Assembly (NCBI GenBank): GCA_963842975.1
Contig: CAWJIH010000003.1
Coordinates: 62,001-126,000 of the forward strand
Direction of reading: 5' to 3'
Source of the DNA: JACJWR01 sp963842975
GTDB taxonomy: Bacteria > Actinomycetota > Actinomycetes > S36-B12 > UBA10799
DNA length: 64,000 nt
The position numbers and the translations under genes were made by a program. Below the pieces are notes generated by a model. The model did not search any database, was not told the DNA's origin, and worked only from the letters and a program-made list of their open reading frames with translations. Each line of letters opens with the position of its first letter. Position 1 is the first letter of the stretch. Shown here piece after piece: positions 55,441-64,000 of the stretch.

Positions 55441-57061
55441 CGTCACCACACGTCCTCCCAATTGTTGAAGGCTTGCAGCGATGTCGCCGAAGCCTGGTAA
55501 TGCAACGTCCACGACTGTGGCGATTTCGCATGTTGGTGCACCGCCGGCCTTGGGTCCTCGCAAGACCCTTCCAACCATCTGGCTGTACAGCACAAGAGAT
55601 AGGGTCGGCCTCGCTATGAGTGCGGCACTCGTCCTTGGGGCATCAAAGCCGGTTGTTAACACCCCGAAGTTGACCAACACCCGGGGCTCATCACCGGGCT
55701 CAAGAAACCACCTGATAGCGCTGCTCCTCTGCCTCGCAGGCGTCTTGGCGGTGACGGCTCTGGCGGGGAGACCTCTGGCAGTCAATAGGCCTGCCACGTA
55801 GGCGGAAGACTTGGCGGACGGCGCGAAGACAATGACCCGGCTGTGCCGGGCGCATAGGTCGATCGTCTGGCCCACGACTGCACGTGTTCGAGCGGCGTCG
55901 TTGCCCAGCTTGTCGAGGTAGTCGGCGGAGAGATCCCCATCTGGATCTAGTCGGATGTTGTCGGCGCTGGTGTGTATCGAAGTGACGGTCGACGCGCACG
56001 AAGGTGGGCCGGGCCAGATAACCCTCGTCCATGAGGCCCTCTACAGGGTTGGTGAAGTCGGGAATCTCCAGGGTGACCTTGTTGCTTCCGAACATCTGGG
56101 CAAGTCAGCGTCCTGGGCGATGTCACTCCATGTCCGGCCGGGCGTGGCAGTGAGGCCGAGCAAGGCCGCCTTGTGGTTCTTCGAAGACAGGAGGTGGACT
56201 ACGCCCTGTCTGGTGGGCGCAAGTGCTTGGTGTGCTTCATCGACGACAACGAGTGTGGTGCGGTCGGCTACCCGAACTAGGGCTGTATCATCCCGACGAT
56301 TGAGGGCGTGCAGCTTCGCGAACCCGGCGAGGATGAGCCCGTCGGAGACGTCATTGGCGTCCCCGGGACGTGAACCCCAGTAGCGCGCCACCTGAACAGC
56401 TCTGGTCCCAACCCGGTCCCAGAGTCGCTCGAACTCGGCTGCCGCCTGGTCAAGAAGTTCGCTTGAACTTGCCAGCCAGACAACTACCGTCGGACCATGC
56501 GTCAGTAGATGGTGAGCCACCGCGCGCATCGCGGTTCGGGTCTTTCCCGTCCCAGTCGGTAAATGGAGCATGACGCGGCGGCTGAAGCCATAGAGTTGTC
56601 GGCTTGCAGCCCGCAGGGCGCGCTCCTGGTGAGGGAAGAGTTCGTAGGTCCCACCGCAGGTGCTGAGGAATGGCTCGTCGGGCTCGGTGTGGACGTCAGC
56701 CGAGACACCAAAGAACCCAACAGTTGTCGGCACGGCAGTAGGTGAGATCTCTTCGGCAGAGAAGATGAGTCCGTGCAGACCCATTCGGGCAGGAGCTCCG
56801 CGTTGTTTTTCGTCCGACAAAGTGTCGAATACTGATGTGCGACGTCGCGAACTGGTCGAAGAGTCCTTCCGCACCATTCACCGCGACTAGGACCTGGGCG
56901 AGTTCACCTGACGATGGAAGGTCATCCTCTGCCCTGATGGTAGCCGCGACGACTTCAGGCATGTACCCGAGCAGTTGTTCAGGATCCATGAGGCTGAGCA
57001 CATCACTGAGCCGCGCTCCGGGACTCCCCACACCTTCGTACCTAACCCCCCTGGTGCTCAT
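55435..57061 (-). CDS. SF2 DEAD/DEAH helicase (about three frameshifts)
   Basis: About 540 residues. ATG at 57059-57061 overlaps the preceding stop (ATGA). N-terminal part VRYEGVGSPGARLSDVLSLM, then FPHQERALRAASRQLYG (Q-like motif), Walker A LPTGTGKTRTA, DEAH in VVVDEAHQAL, motif III LTATPGR, and the second RecA domain with VLVNFGVLTTGFDAPRTSA and QMVGRVLRGPKAGG (motifs V and VI). Frames shift near 56835, 56050-56095 and 55880-55900. All motifs survive, so it is probably intact in the organism. It belongs to the restriction half of the operon. Confidence 0.75.
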
Positions 57062-57950
57062 AGCGAGCACACCTGGCAAGGCGCGGTGTCGTCGTCTTCG
57101 TCAAGTGCCTGTCCCAGGATTTCGACGATGGGTAGGTTGGTGCGTTTCTTAGCTGCGCGTTCCATGGATGCGGCGTGTTTGGCCATGATTTCGTCGCGTC
57201 GGTCGATCAGTTCGGATAATGATTCACCTTGCGACCAGGTGAATTTGGTGCCTTGCTGGCCGTAGCCGGCGTGGTTCTTGCCGACTTTGTCTTCGTACGC
57301 CTGGGACTTGTTCGAACAGGTCGGGGTGGCGTTCGGCGAGGCCGACCCATTCGGCTTTGCGTTGGAAGAAGCAGAAGTAGCAGCCTGACCTGGTGCGCCA
57401 TTCGTAATATTTGGGCAGGCCGACGCCGGACTCGTCGAGGATCCGCATGACGCCTTCTTTGTCGATGCCGGCCTCGACGGAACGGGTAGCGGACGAACAC
57501 ATTGCTTTTCGTCGAGAGGTAGCCCTCCCGGTTGGGTTCGTCGGCGCGGATGGCGACGTAGGAGATGACGTTGTGGTCGGCGAAGTTGTCGTCAATCCAA
57601 TCTTCGAGCGGTTTGATTTTCATCATTCGGGTGCACCAGCGCACGGTCGGGCTTGGCAGGGTTCCCCGGTAGACGTCCATCCAGTGGTCGAAGTCGCGTC
57701 CGGAGTTCAGCCGGTGAATGGGTTTGCCGAACGTCGCTTCGAGGATGGCGAGGTATTCGTACGTTTCGGGGAGTTCCGCGCCGGTGTCGCAGAAGAAGTA
57801 TTCGACCCGTTGGCCTTGCAGTTCGCTGCTGCGACTGAGATGGATGGCCAAGGCTGAGGAGTCTTTGCCGCCGGACAGTCCGACGATGTGGACGGTTGGC
57901 CGGTTCGGGTCGAGGCCGTCAAGGCCGGGCGCGGGTGGGGTGGGGGTCAT
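57058..57950 (-). CDS. PAPS-reductase-family protein, SspD/DndC-like (two frameshifts)
   Basis: About 297 residues. The PP-loop SGGKDSSALAIHLS is at residues 26-39; RWCTRMMKIKPLEDW and SYVAIRADEPNREG follow, as in DndC and SspD. After a break near 57505, FVEAGIDKEGVMRILDESGV and SGCYFCFFQRK (iron-sulfur/zinc Cys pair) continue; after another near 57310, YEDKVGKNHAGYGQQGTKF runs to the stop. DndC/SspD activates the DNA backbone for sulfur insertion. Start overlaps the preceding gene by 4 bp. BREX type 4 uses related enzymes, but no pglZ or other BREX gene is present. Confidence 0.82.
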
Positions 57951-60900
57951 GCGGTGTCCTTGTCTGCAGGTTCGGCCTCAACTGTGTCTGGGTCACCGAG
58001 CACGGCAAGGGTGAGTGTTGCCAGCAGCGCCTCGGCACCGCGGGATCCGAGCTTGTTTGTGGCGAACGCAAGCATTTTTGCGGCCTGTTCGTCAAGGTAG
58101 GTTGCGTCGTTGTCTGACAGCCATAGGGTGCGTGCCGTGTCGGCCCCTGTGGGTGAGGTGACGCCTACTCGCAGCACCCGCACCCCGTCGGGTACGTCGT
58201 GGGGCATCTGTTCCAGGTTGCGCACCTTCGCGAGCAGGTCGTCGAGGCGGCGCTGTGCGGCGGCTGCGTCGTCGTCGCTCCAACCGGCCGGGGCGTTGCC
58301 GTGCACGATCATGGCAACGTAGGTGAGCCATTCGTCGTCGGGAAGGTATTCGTCGGTGAGGGCGGACACGAAAGGCAGCAGCGAACGGTCTGACAGGGTG
58401 GCGCGCAGGGGGCCGAACCGTTCGCGCAGTTCTTCACGCAGGGTGCCCGGGTTTGCGCCGACGGTGTCGCTGATGGTGGCGGCGAACGAGTTCAGCAGGG
58501 TTGGCAGCACTGCCTCGAGGTTGTCGAGTGCTTGCACGGTTCCGGCCACGACGGTGTCGACCCTTTCGGCCCAGCCGCGGGTGCGTTTCTCCCCGAACGC
58601 GGGAAGGCCGAAACATTCGGGAATCGTTTCGAACAGCAGGGTGTCAGGTTCGGTTGCGGTGGTGATGGCGTCGCGTACTGCCCGGGTGGCCGGGTCGAGG
58701 GTGCGTGTTTTCAACGCGTATTTGGGCACGGCCCTGATGCGGGCCACCAGTGGGCTCATGGCGGTGACGACGGACGGGACGCGCAGCCCGCGCGGGGTGT
58801 GGTGCGTGCCTCCGAGCGCTTCGGCGAGCCGTTCGGCGAGTTCTTGGCGTGGGCCGCGCAGGTTGAAGCTGCGCAACGTGAACAGGTCAGGGTTGCGGAT
58901 GAGGCGTTCCATGGTGGGCACGTCGAGGCGGGGAACGAACGAACCTGTTTCGTACAAGGCAACATCGTCGGCCCTAGCGATGAGGGCGGCGACGAGCAGC
59001 ACCGGGATGGGGCCCTCTTTCAGCCCGACCGGTGGGGCCATCATGTGGGTGTAGAGAGCTTCGACGGTTGCGGCTTCGTCGGCGGTCGTGTCGAGGAAAG
59101 CGTTCAGCGCGGACCAGGCGTTGGCGTATTTGTAATGGTCGGCCTTGTCGGGGGGCCCGAAGCTGAGGTGTCCTCCGCGTGTGCGGTGAATGCCGGTGGC
59201 GCCGAGTAACGATTCGTACATGGCGCGTTCTGGCGGGTACCCTTCGATGCCGCAGCGGGGCTCACCGGTGTGGCTGATCATCGCATCGAGCAGGTTGCGT
59301 CGGGCTTTGGCGCCCTGGCTGGTCAGGACGCGCCGGGACAGCATCTCGTTGCGCAGCAGGGGGGTGTGGGGGAAACGGGCGTCACAAATATCGGACAGGA
59401 CCGCCGAAATTGAGGTGGGCCCGGACGGGTCGATCGGGTGGACGCCGGCGTCGGCGTCGACGCTGAACCAACGGGTGCCCGCGCCCGCATAGAGGTCGTC
59501 GAGCAGGCTGTCGAGCGCTTGACCTGCCATGGCGGCCCGTTCGCGCAGTTCGCGTACGGCCACCCAGTCGGCTTTGGATGCTTCGGCGCGGGTGACGGCG
59601 GTTTTGTAGGCGCCAAGTTCGATGGCGGCTTCGCGAATGTGGTCCGCAGCGTCAGGTTCGCCTATCAGCACCGGGCGTGAGGCGGCAAGTGTGGCCATGG
59701 CGTCGGTGTCAGTGTTGGTGCGCCCCGACATGGGTGTGCCAAGGTTGATCAGGACGACGCCGTCGACATCCTGGGTGGGTTCGCCGAGGGTGAGGTGGCT
59801 GCTGTCGTCGATGAACCAGCGGGTGAAGACGCGCAGCACCCCGGTTTCTTGTGAATGCCGTGCGGCCACTACAGGCGGTTGGGGCCGGTCGGCGGTGATG
59901 AGGTCGGCAACCGATTCGGTGAGCAGTTCGCGGCGGGCGGTGTCGACGACGGATTTGAAGTCGAAGTCGGTGCCTTGCCAGATGCGGTATTCGTCGGCGA
60001 ATTCGCGGAACGTGACGAGCCCCTGGTCGGTCAGCGCGTCAAGTGCGTTGTGCACCGCGTCCAGGGTTTCGGTGCCTTCGGCTCCGTCGGCTGCGGCGTA
60101 GGCCACAACGGTGCGGCTGGCGCGCAGGGGGCCGCCGCTGGAGATGAGGTTGAGTACGCCGACCGTTTTGAGGACTCGCAGGTGTGCCGGTGTGAGCCCG
60201 AACGTGTCGCGCAGGCGGGTTTCAATTTCGATCCAGCGTGACGCGTGGGGGGAACTTGTGGCCATGGTGGACGCGGAGGCGAGGAAGAAGTCGTAGGCGT
60301 GGTGCAGGCGCACCGTGGCGTGGGCGGCGCCGCCGATGGTGCCGTCGGTGAGCAGTTCAGGAAGCGCGCCGGAGTCGGGGCCGGCAAGGAAACTGAACAG
60401 TGTGCGCTCGTTTTGGCCGTACATGCGGCACAGGTCGGGCAGGGCCGCGGCGGTGGCGGGGTGCAGCGGGTACAGGTCGGCGAGCGGCACGTCGAGTTGT
60501 TCGGCAAGCCCGGCGGCGACAGCGTCTTGCGTCTGGTGGGCTGCCCAGTCGTCGAGGTCGGTGTCGGTGTCGAAGACGGACGCCATGAGGGCTTGTGATT
60601 CGCCGCGGGATTCGACGTAGGGAACGTCGGTGAACCGGCCTTGAATTTTGGACCATTCACGGCCGTGGGCGCCGCTGGGGTCGTAGTCGGCGAATGCGAG
60701 GTGTTGAAGCAGGGTGAGGATCACCGGTTGCCGGTTTTTGCGTACGGTTGCTTCGGCTATCTGCTGAAGCAGGTACAGGTCCGAGTTTGCCGTTCCGCTG
60801 GTGAGGAACTCTTCAATGTTCTTGCCGAACTCGTCGACGACGATGAGCAGCCCGTAATGCTGCGACAACCCGTCGACTAGGTTCAGCAGTTCGGACGGGG

Positions 60901-62371
60901 AGGCGGTGTCGGTGTCGGTGACGGCGCGCACCGCTGCGCTGTGGCGGGCTTTCGCCGGCAGGCAGGTCACCCCGTTACGTAGGGCGCGCAGCAGGGTGGC
61001 GGCGACGGGTTCGCGGTCGGCTGTGGCCGCGCACACGAGCAGGTGTCTGCCGGGCAACTCTTTGAGTGTGTCGGCGACGGCGGCGGCGAGGTCGGGGTCG
61101 GCGGCGGCGAGTATCCGGCGGGCTTGTGCGTTGCGTTTCGGGTTCGGGCCGAGCAGTGCGCTGAGAAAGACTGCCAGGCTGGACTTGCCGGAACCGTAGG
61201 TGCCGGTGATGGACAGTGCCCGTCCTTCTCGGGGGTCGGTGACACCGGCGGTGATGCGGCGGATCACTTCTCGGGCGCGGCTGGTCACCCGATAGTCGAA
61301 CATTTCCGCGTCGGCGTCGCGTTCCAGGTTCGCTGAGCGTGCGAAGTGGGAATTGATTCGTACGCGGGTGTCATCGCCGGTCATCATGAGGTAACCCCTG
61401 CGCGCTCGGCGGGTTCGTCGGATAGCGGGGAAGGGAAGCTGTCGCCGCTGCCGGGTGTAGTAGCTGGCGAGTGCGCCAAATTTGGCGTCGTCGAGGTTGC
61501 CGTCGACGACGAGCTGTGTGGTGCCGGCCGACGAGGCGAGGGTGGCCGCACCTGTGAGGAGCACCGCCGATTCGATGGCGTCGCGCATGGCCGGCTCGGC
61601 GAGCCGAAAGGCCCGCCCCGGGCTTCCTGGTTCGTGGACGAGGCGGCCGAGGCTGGCCGACGATGCGGCCCCGTCTTGCATGCTCATCCAGTCCAGGCAG
61701 GCGTAGAGCACCACTTCGGGTGGCAGGGTGGCTTTACGTCCGGTGTTGAATCGGAACCGGCCGCGTCCGGTTTCTTCAAGAAGGCCGAGGTGGCGCAGTG
61801 GGCAGTCGAAGATGTCGTCGATGGAGGCGCGGCCCCGCGACACTGCGGCGTAGGTGCGGGCCAAGCAGGACACGTCTTTGGTGATCGATGACGGGTGCGG
61901 CAACTCCCAGGCCGACCTGCGCACTTCTTCGGTGATGAATTCGCTGGCCTCATCTTCGGTGAATTCCACTGCGGTCATCCGGTGGAACAGCAGCCACCAG
62001 GCGGGTACTTCGCAGGTGGGTCGCAGCAGGTTCCAATGCACGAGCCATAGCGTGCCGGGGTCTTCCAGGTAGGGGTCGGCTCCGTCGTCTCCGAACAGGG
62101 CAAGCCCGGTGCGGGTGGGCACCATGTGCCCGGATCGGGTGTCTGTGCCGGGTGCGTGGGTGAGTAGGTGGGCGGCTTGCCCCCAGTAGCGGATTGCGCG
62201 GACCATGTTTTTGCCGACACCGAGGGTGACGGTGGCGTCTTCGGCGACGAAAACGCCGGGGTCGTCGCTGGCGGCTTTAACCGATTTGCGTAGCCAGCCG
62301 TAGCGGGGATGAAAGGTTTCGTGCCGCGCGAACGCTTTCTCGCACGCGTCTGTCAAACGTTCGGTACTCAC
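57947..62371 (-). CDS. Large DUF4007-ATPase fusion, SspB-SspC-like
   Basis: 1474 residues in a single intact frame. Residues 14-330 are a DUF4007-type domain: ARHETFHPRYGWLRKSV and VTLGVGKNMVRAIRYWG, the family hallmarks. Residues 380-1470 form a P-loop ATPase: Walker A TGTYGSGKSSLA (389-400) and Walker B GLLIVVDEFGKN (507-518), followed by a long helical region. In Ssp-type phosphorothioation loci a DUF4007 protein (SspB, the strand-nicking component) and an ATPase (SspC) are separate genes; here they appear joined. GTG start overlaps the desulfurase stop (GTGA). Assignment to SspB is from memory of that family, so moderate. Confidence 0.75.
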   Translation of the reverse strand: MSTERLTDACEKAFARHETFHPRYGWLRKSVKAASDDPGVFVAEDATVTLGVGKNMVRAIRYWGQAAHLLTHAPGTDTRSGHMVPTRTGLALFGDDGADPYLEDPGTLWLVHWNLLRPTCEVPAWWLLFHRMTAVEFTEDEASEFITEEVRRSAWELPHPSSITKDVSCLARTYAAVSRGRASIDDIFDCPLRHLGLLEETGRGRFRFNTGRKATLPPEVVLYACLDWMSMQDGAASSASLGRLVHEPGSPGRAFRLAEPAMRDAIESAVLLTGAATLASSAGTTQLVVDGNLDDAKFGALASYYTRQRRQLPFPAIRRTRRARRGYLMMTGDDTRVRINSHFARSANLERDADAEMFDYRVTSRAREVIRRITAGVTDPREGRALSITGTYGSGKSSLAVFLSALLGPNPKRNAQARRILAAADPDLAAAVADTLKELPGRHLLVCAATADREPVAATLLRALRNGVTCLPAKARHSAAVRAVTDTDTASPSELLNLVDGLSQHYGLLIVVDEFGKNIEEFLTSGTANSDLYLLQQIAEATVRKNRQPVILTLLQHLAFADYDPSGAHGREWSKIQGRFTDVPYVESRGESQALMASVFDTDTDLDDWAAHQTQDAVAAGLAEQLDVPLADLYPLHPATAAALPDLCRMYGQNERTLFSFLAGPDSGALPELLTDGTIGGAAHATVRLHHAYDFFLASASTMATSSPHASRWIEIETRLRDTFGLTPAHLRVLKTVGVLNLISSGGPLRASRTVVAYAAADGAEGTETLDAVHNALDALTDQGLVTFREFADEYRIWQGTDFDFKSVVDTARRELLTESVADLITADRPQPPVVAARHSQETGVLRVFTRWFIDDSSHLTLGEPTQDVDGVVLINLGTPMSGRTNTDTDAMATLAASRPVLIGEPDAADHIREAAIELGAYKTAVTRAEASKADWVAVRELRERAAMAGQALDSLLDDLYAGAGTRWFSVDADAGVHPIDPSGPTSISAVLSDICDARFPHTPLLRNEMLSRRVLTSQGAKARRNLLDAMISHTGEPRCGIEGYPPERAMYESLLGATGIHRTRGGHLSFGPPDKADHYKYANAWSALNAFLDTTADEAATVEALYTHMMAPPVGLKEGPIPVLLVAALIARADDVALYETGSFVPRLDVPTMERLIRNPDLFTLRSFNLRGPRQELAERLAEALGGTHHTPRGLRVPSVVTAMSPLVARIRAVPKYALKTRTLDPATRAVRDAITTATEPDTLLFETIPECFGLPAFGEKRTRGWAERVDTVVAGTVQALDNLEAVLPTLLNSFAATISDTVGANPGTLREELRERFGPLRATLSDRSLLPFVSALTDEYLPDDEWLTYVAMIVHGNAPAGWSDDDAAAAQRRLDDLLAKVRNLEQMPHDVPDGVRVLRVGVTSPTGADTARTLWLSDNDATYLDEQAAKMLAFATNKLGSRGAEALLATLTLAVLGDPDTVEAEPADKDTA

Positions 62372-63529
62372 GCTGCCCCCTCACCTGTCAGCTCGCGCAC
62401 GCGGCGCGCGGATGCCAGTATCGCATCGCAAGCATGCACGACATCGACCTCCTTGGTGTGGACCGACAGGCTGAACCGGACCGATTCGGAGGCTTCGGCT
62501 CGGGTGAGGCCCATCGCGGTCAGTACGTGGGAGGGCGCCGGTGTGGCAGAGGAGCAGGCCGAACCGGTGGAGAACGCCACCTCCGGGGTGCTGGCGACGA
62601 GTGCTTCGCCGTCGATGCCGGGCAGGCGCATGTTGGCCGTGTTCGGTAGCCGCGGGGCATCTGCCCCGTTGACAGTGGCTTGCCCGAAGCCCTGCTCAAT
62701 GCCTGCCACGAGCAGGTCGCGAAGGTGTTCCACGTGTGCGGACTGTGCGAGGAAAGTGGGCACGCGCACGCAGGCCTGCCCAAGTCCTGCGATTCCGGGC
62801 ACGTTGAGTGTTCCTGGGCGCAGCCCTTTCTCTTGCCCGCCTCCGCGATAGACGCCCGCTAGGTGCACGCCGGTGTCAACGAACAGGGCGCCGGCCCCTT
62901 TCGGGCCGTGAAACTTGTGCCCCGAAATGGAGGCGAGGTCCGCCCCGAACTCGTGCACGTCGACGGGTACGCGGCCCACCATTTGGGTCAGGTCGCTGTG
63001 AAACAGGGCACCGCCGGCGTGGGTAATTTCGGCGGCCGCGAGCGAGTGGGGCGAGCACACCGGTGTCGTTGTTGGCCCCCATCATCGACACCAGCAAGGT
63101 GGTGTCGTCAACGAGCTGGGCGAGGGCGTGCAGGTCCGGTAGGCCCTCGGGGGTCACGGGCAGTTCGACAATGATGGCACCGTCGGCGGCCAACGATCGG
63201 GCGGCTTCGAGCACGGACGGGTGTTCGGTGGCTCCGACAATGATTGTGCGCCGTGACGATCCGGCGGCCTGTGCGGCACGCCAGGCCCCGCAGATAGCGA
63301 TGTTGTTGGCTTCGGTGGCCCCTGCGGTGAACAGCACCCGACTCGGGCTGGCACCTATGGCCTCAGCGACCTGTTCGCGGGCTGTGTCGACGGCCGCCTG
63401 GGCGCGTCTGCCTTCGCTGTGGCTGCTTGATGGGTTTCCGGCGAGGTCGACCATCGCCGCACAGACCGCTTCGACCACTGTCGGGTCGGGGTGTGTGGTG
63501 GCGTTGTTGTCGAGATAGATGGCGCTCAA
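62368..63529 (-). CDS. Cysteine desulfurase, DndA/SspA-like (one frameshift)
   Basis: About 387 residues. TTG start at 63527-63529 preceded by GAGGAG. PLP enzyme releasing sulfur from cysteine: IYLDNNATTHPDPTV start, GATEHPSVLEAA (PLP-ring His), SISGHKFHGPKGAG with the PLP lysine, and STGSACSSATPAPSHVL with the sulfur-carrying Cys. The frame changes near 63045 (GVLAPL to AAAEITHAGGALFHSD). It leads the sulfur-modification operon and overlaps the next gene by 4 bp, strongly suggesting it serves as the sulfur donor rather than general Fe-S assembly. Confidence 0.88.
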
Positions 63530-63659
63530 TCTGGCTCCTCAGATGATTTTGACACCCAGCAGTGTTGTTTCCACCTCCGACACAAGTGAACGTCAGCGAC
63601 CAACGACGAGCTGATCCAAGTCATAGGTTGGCCCCTGGCTCATCCTCCCGACAGGCGGA

Positions 63660-64000
63660 CTAATCAGCACTCGACCAGGTTATGTCTAGAGAAGCGCGGG
63701 GCATGTGTCGACGCAGCGGCAGGGCCTGCTCTACATCGAATACTAGGACCGACTCCAGTGTGCCGCTCGGCGTAAGGGCAGAAGCCCAAGCGCGACTGAG
63801 TCTCTCGTCCGAGGGCCTTCCAGAGCGCATGGCCACATCTTGTAGAGCTTTGCGGTTCTGGTCGAGGTGTTTACGCCAACGCCGAGCCAGAGCAGCACTT
63901 ATGGGCAAGTCAGACTTTACGGCGTTGCATTCTGCGTCAGTCAGGACAAGGTTCTGAACAGCGTCGTTATGGGTGCGTGACCACGGTACGACATGGTCGA
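63660..64000 (-). CDS. HNH endonuclease, C-terminal part (partial)
   Basis: The frame runs off the window end. From the edge it reads DHVVPWSRTHNDAVQNLVLT, then DAECNAVKSDLPISAALARR: an HNH fold with the DH pair, the Asn of QNLVL and the CNxxK end. About 70 more residues follow to a stop at 63660-63662. It lies 130 bp upstream of the cysteine desulfurase in the same direction. A short version starting at TTG 63908 would lack the catalytic part, so the gene certainly begins beyond 64000. Related HNH proteins accompany modification-linked defence loci. Confidence 0.75.
   Translation of the reverse strand, partial: DHVVPWSRTHNDAVQNLVLTDAECNAVKSDLPISAALARRWRKHLDQNRKALQDVAMRSGRPSDERLSRAWASALTPSGTLESVLVFDVEQALPLRRHMPRASLDITWSSAD

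Noticed and set aside
52666..57061. DISARM system (helicase plus PLD nuclease)
   Set aside because: No DrmA/DrmB or methyltransferase is seen, and the genes are joined to sulfur-modification genes.
57058..62371. BREX type 4 (which also uses a PAPS-reductase-like protein and a large ATPase)
   Set aside because: No pglZ, brxL or brxA-like gene is present, and the large protein has a DUF4007 head and a desulfurase partner, fitting phosphorothioation better.
1..64000. CRISPR arrays and tRNA or rRNA genes
   Set aside because: No regularly spaced long repeats of CRISPR type and no tRNA cloverleaf or rRNA-like segment was noticed by eye; a covariance-model scan would be needed to be sure.

Overview
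The window is high-GC DNA from an Actinomycetota (high-GC Gram-positive) bacterium. The evidence is the actinobacterial gene set and order: a folE-folP-folB/folK block beside a DUF3180 protein and ftsH, a DUF2342 metalloprotease beside dacB, a class E sortase with an LAxTG-type surface protein, topA-tmk-holB, a proton pyrophosphatase, a STAS/anti-sigma pair, and an RNA/DNA helicase followed by a degenerate-type Tad pilus operon (layout like the mycobacterial topA to Tad region). I cannot place it below phylum from the sequence alone.

Bases 1-34833 are core chromosome: the end of an osmoprotectant ABC ATPase, folate synthesis, FtsH, hypoxanthine salvage, TilS, cell-wall DacB, pyrophosphatase, a gamma-glutamyltransferase-like protein, TrmB, a tyrosine phosphatase/tyrosine kinase pair for polysaccharide export, surface proteins with sortase E, a secreted TAP-type peptidase, DNA polymerase III delta', thymidylate kinase, topoisomerase I, HppA, a STAS switch, a DUF1998 helicase and tadB/tadC/pilin genes.

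At 34834 the tadA ATPase gene is cut off and a mobile, defence-rich island begins; it runs past the end of the window. Its first base triplet is TGT, as in Tn7/Tn5053-type element ends, and it carries an intact tniQ, two tniQ remnants, a winged-helix gene and paired inverted motifs both at the boundary and upstream of tniQ. Its cargo includes an unknown membrane/GNAT-like pair (35.0-36.4 kb), an orphan proteasome-like Ntn hydrolase (43.7-44.6 kb), a CBASS-type operon with E2-like protein, CD-NTase and a membrane effector candidate plus an XRE-ImmA regulator (44.9-48.9 kb), a DUF1778/GNAT toxin-antitoxin pair (49.2-50.0 kb), a TPR-like unknown, an IS256 remnant, and a large co-directional DNA-sulfur-modification operon (52.7-63.5 kb).

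That last operon reads, in transcription order, cysteine desulfurase, a 1474-residue DUF4007-ATPase fusion, a PAPS-reductase-family enzyme, an SF2 helicase, a GHKL (MORC/HSP90-like) ATPase, an unknown 205-residue protein and a single-HKD phospholipase D-type nuclease; an HNH nuclease lies just upstream and leaves the window. It looks like an Ssp-type phosphorothioation locus with a restriction module, with SspB-like and SspC-like functions fused.

A caution that applies throughout: many genes, including essential ones such as tmk, are interrupted by one-base frameshifts while both halves keep their conserved residues. I read most of these as sequence errors, not real pseudogenes. The coordinates I give for such genes span all the frames.
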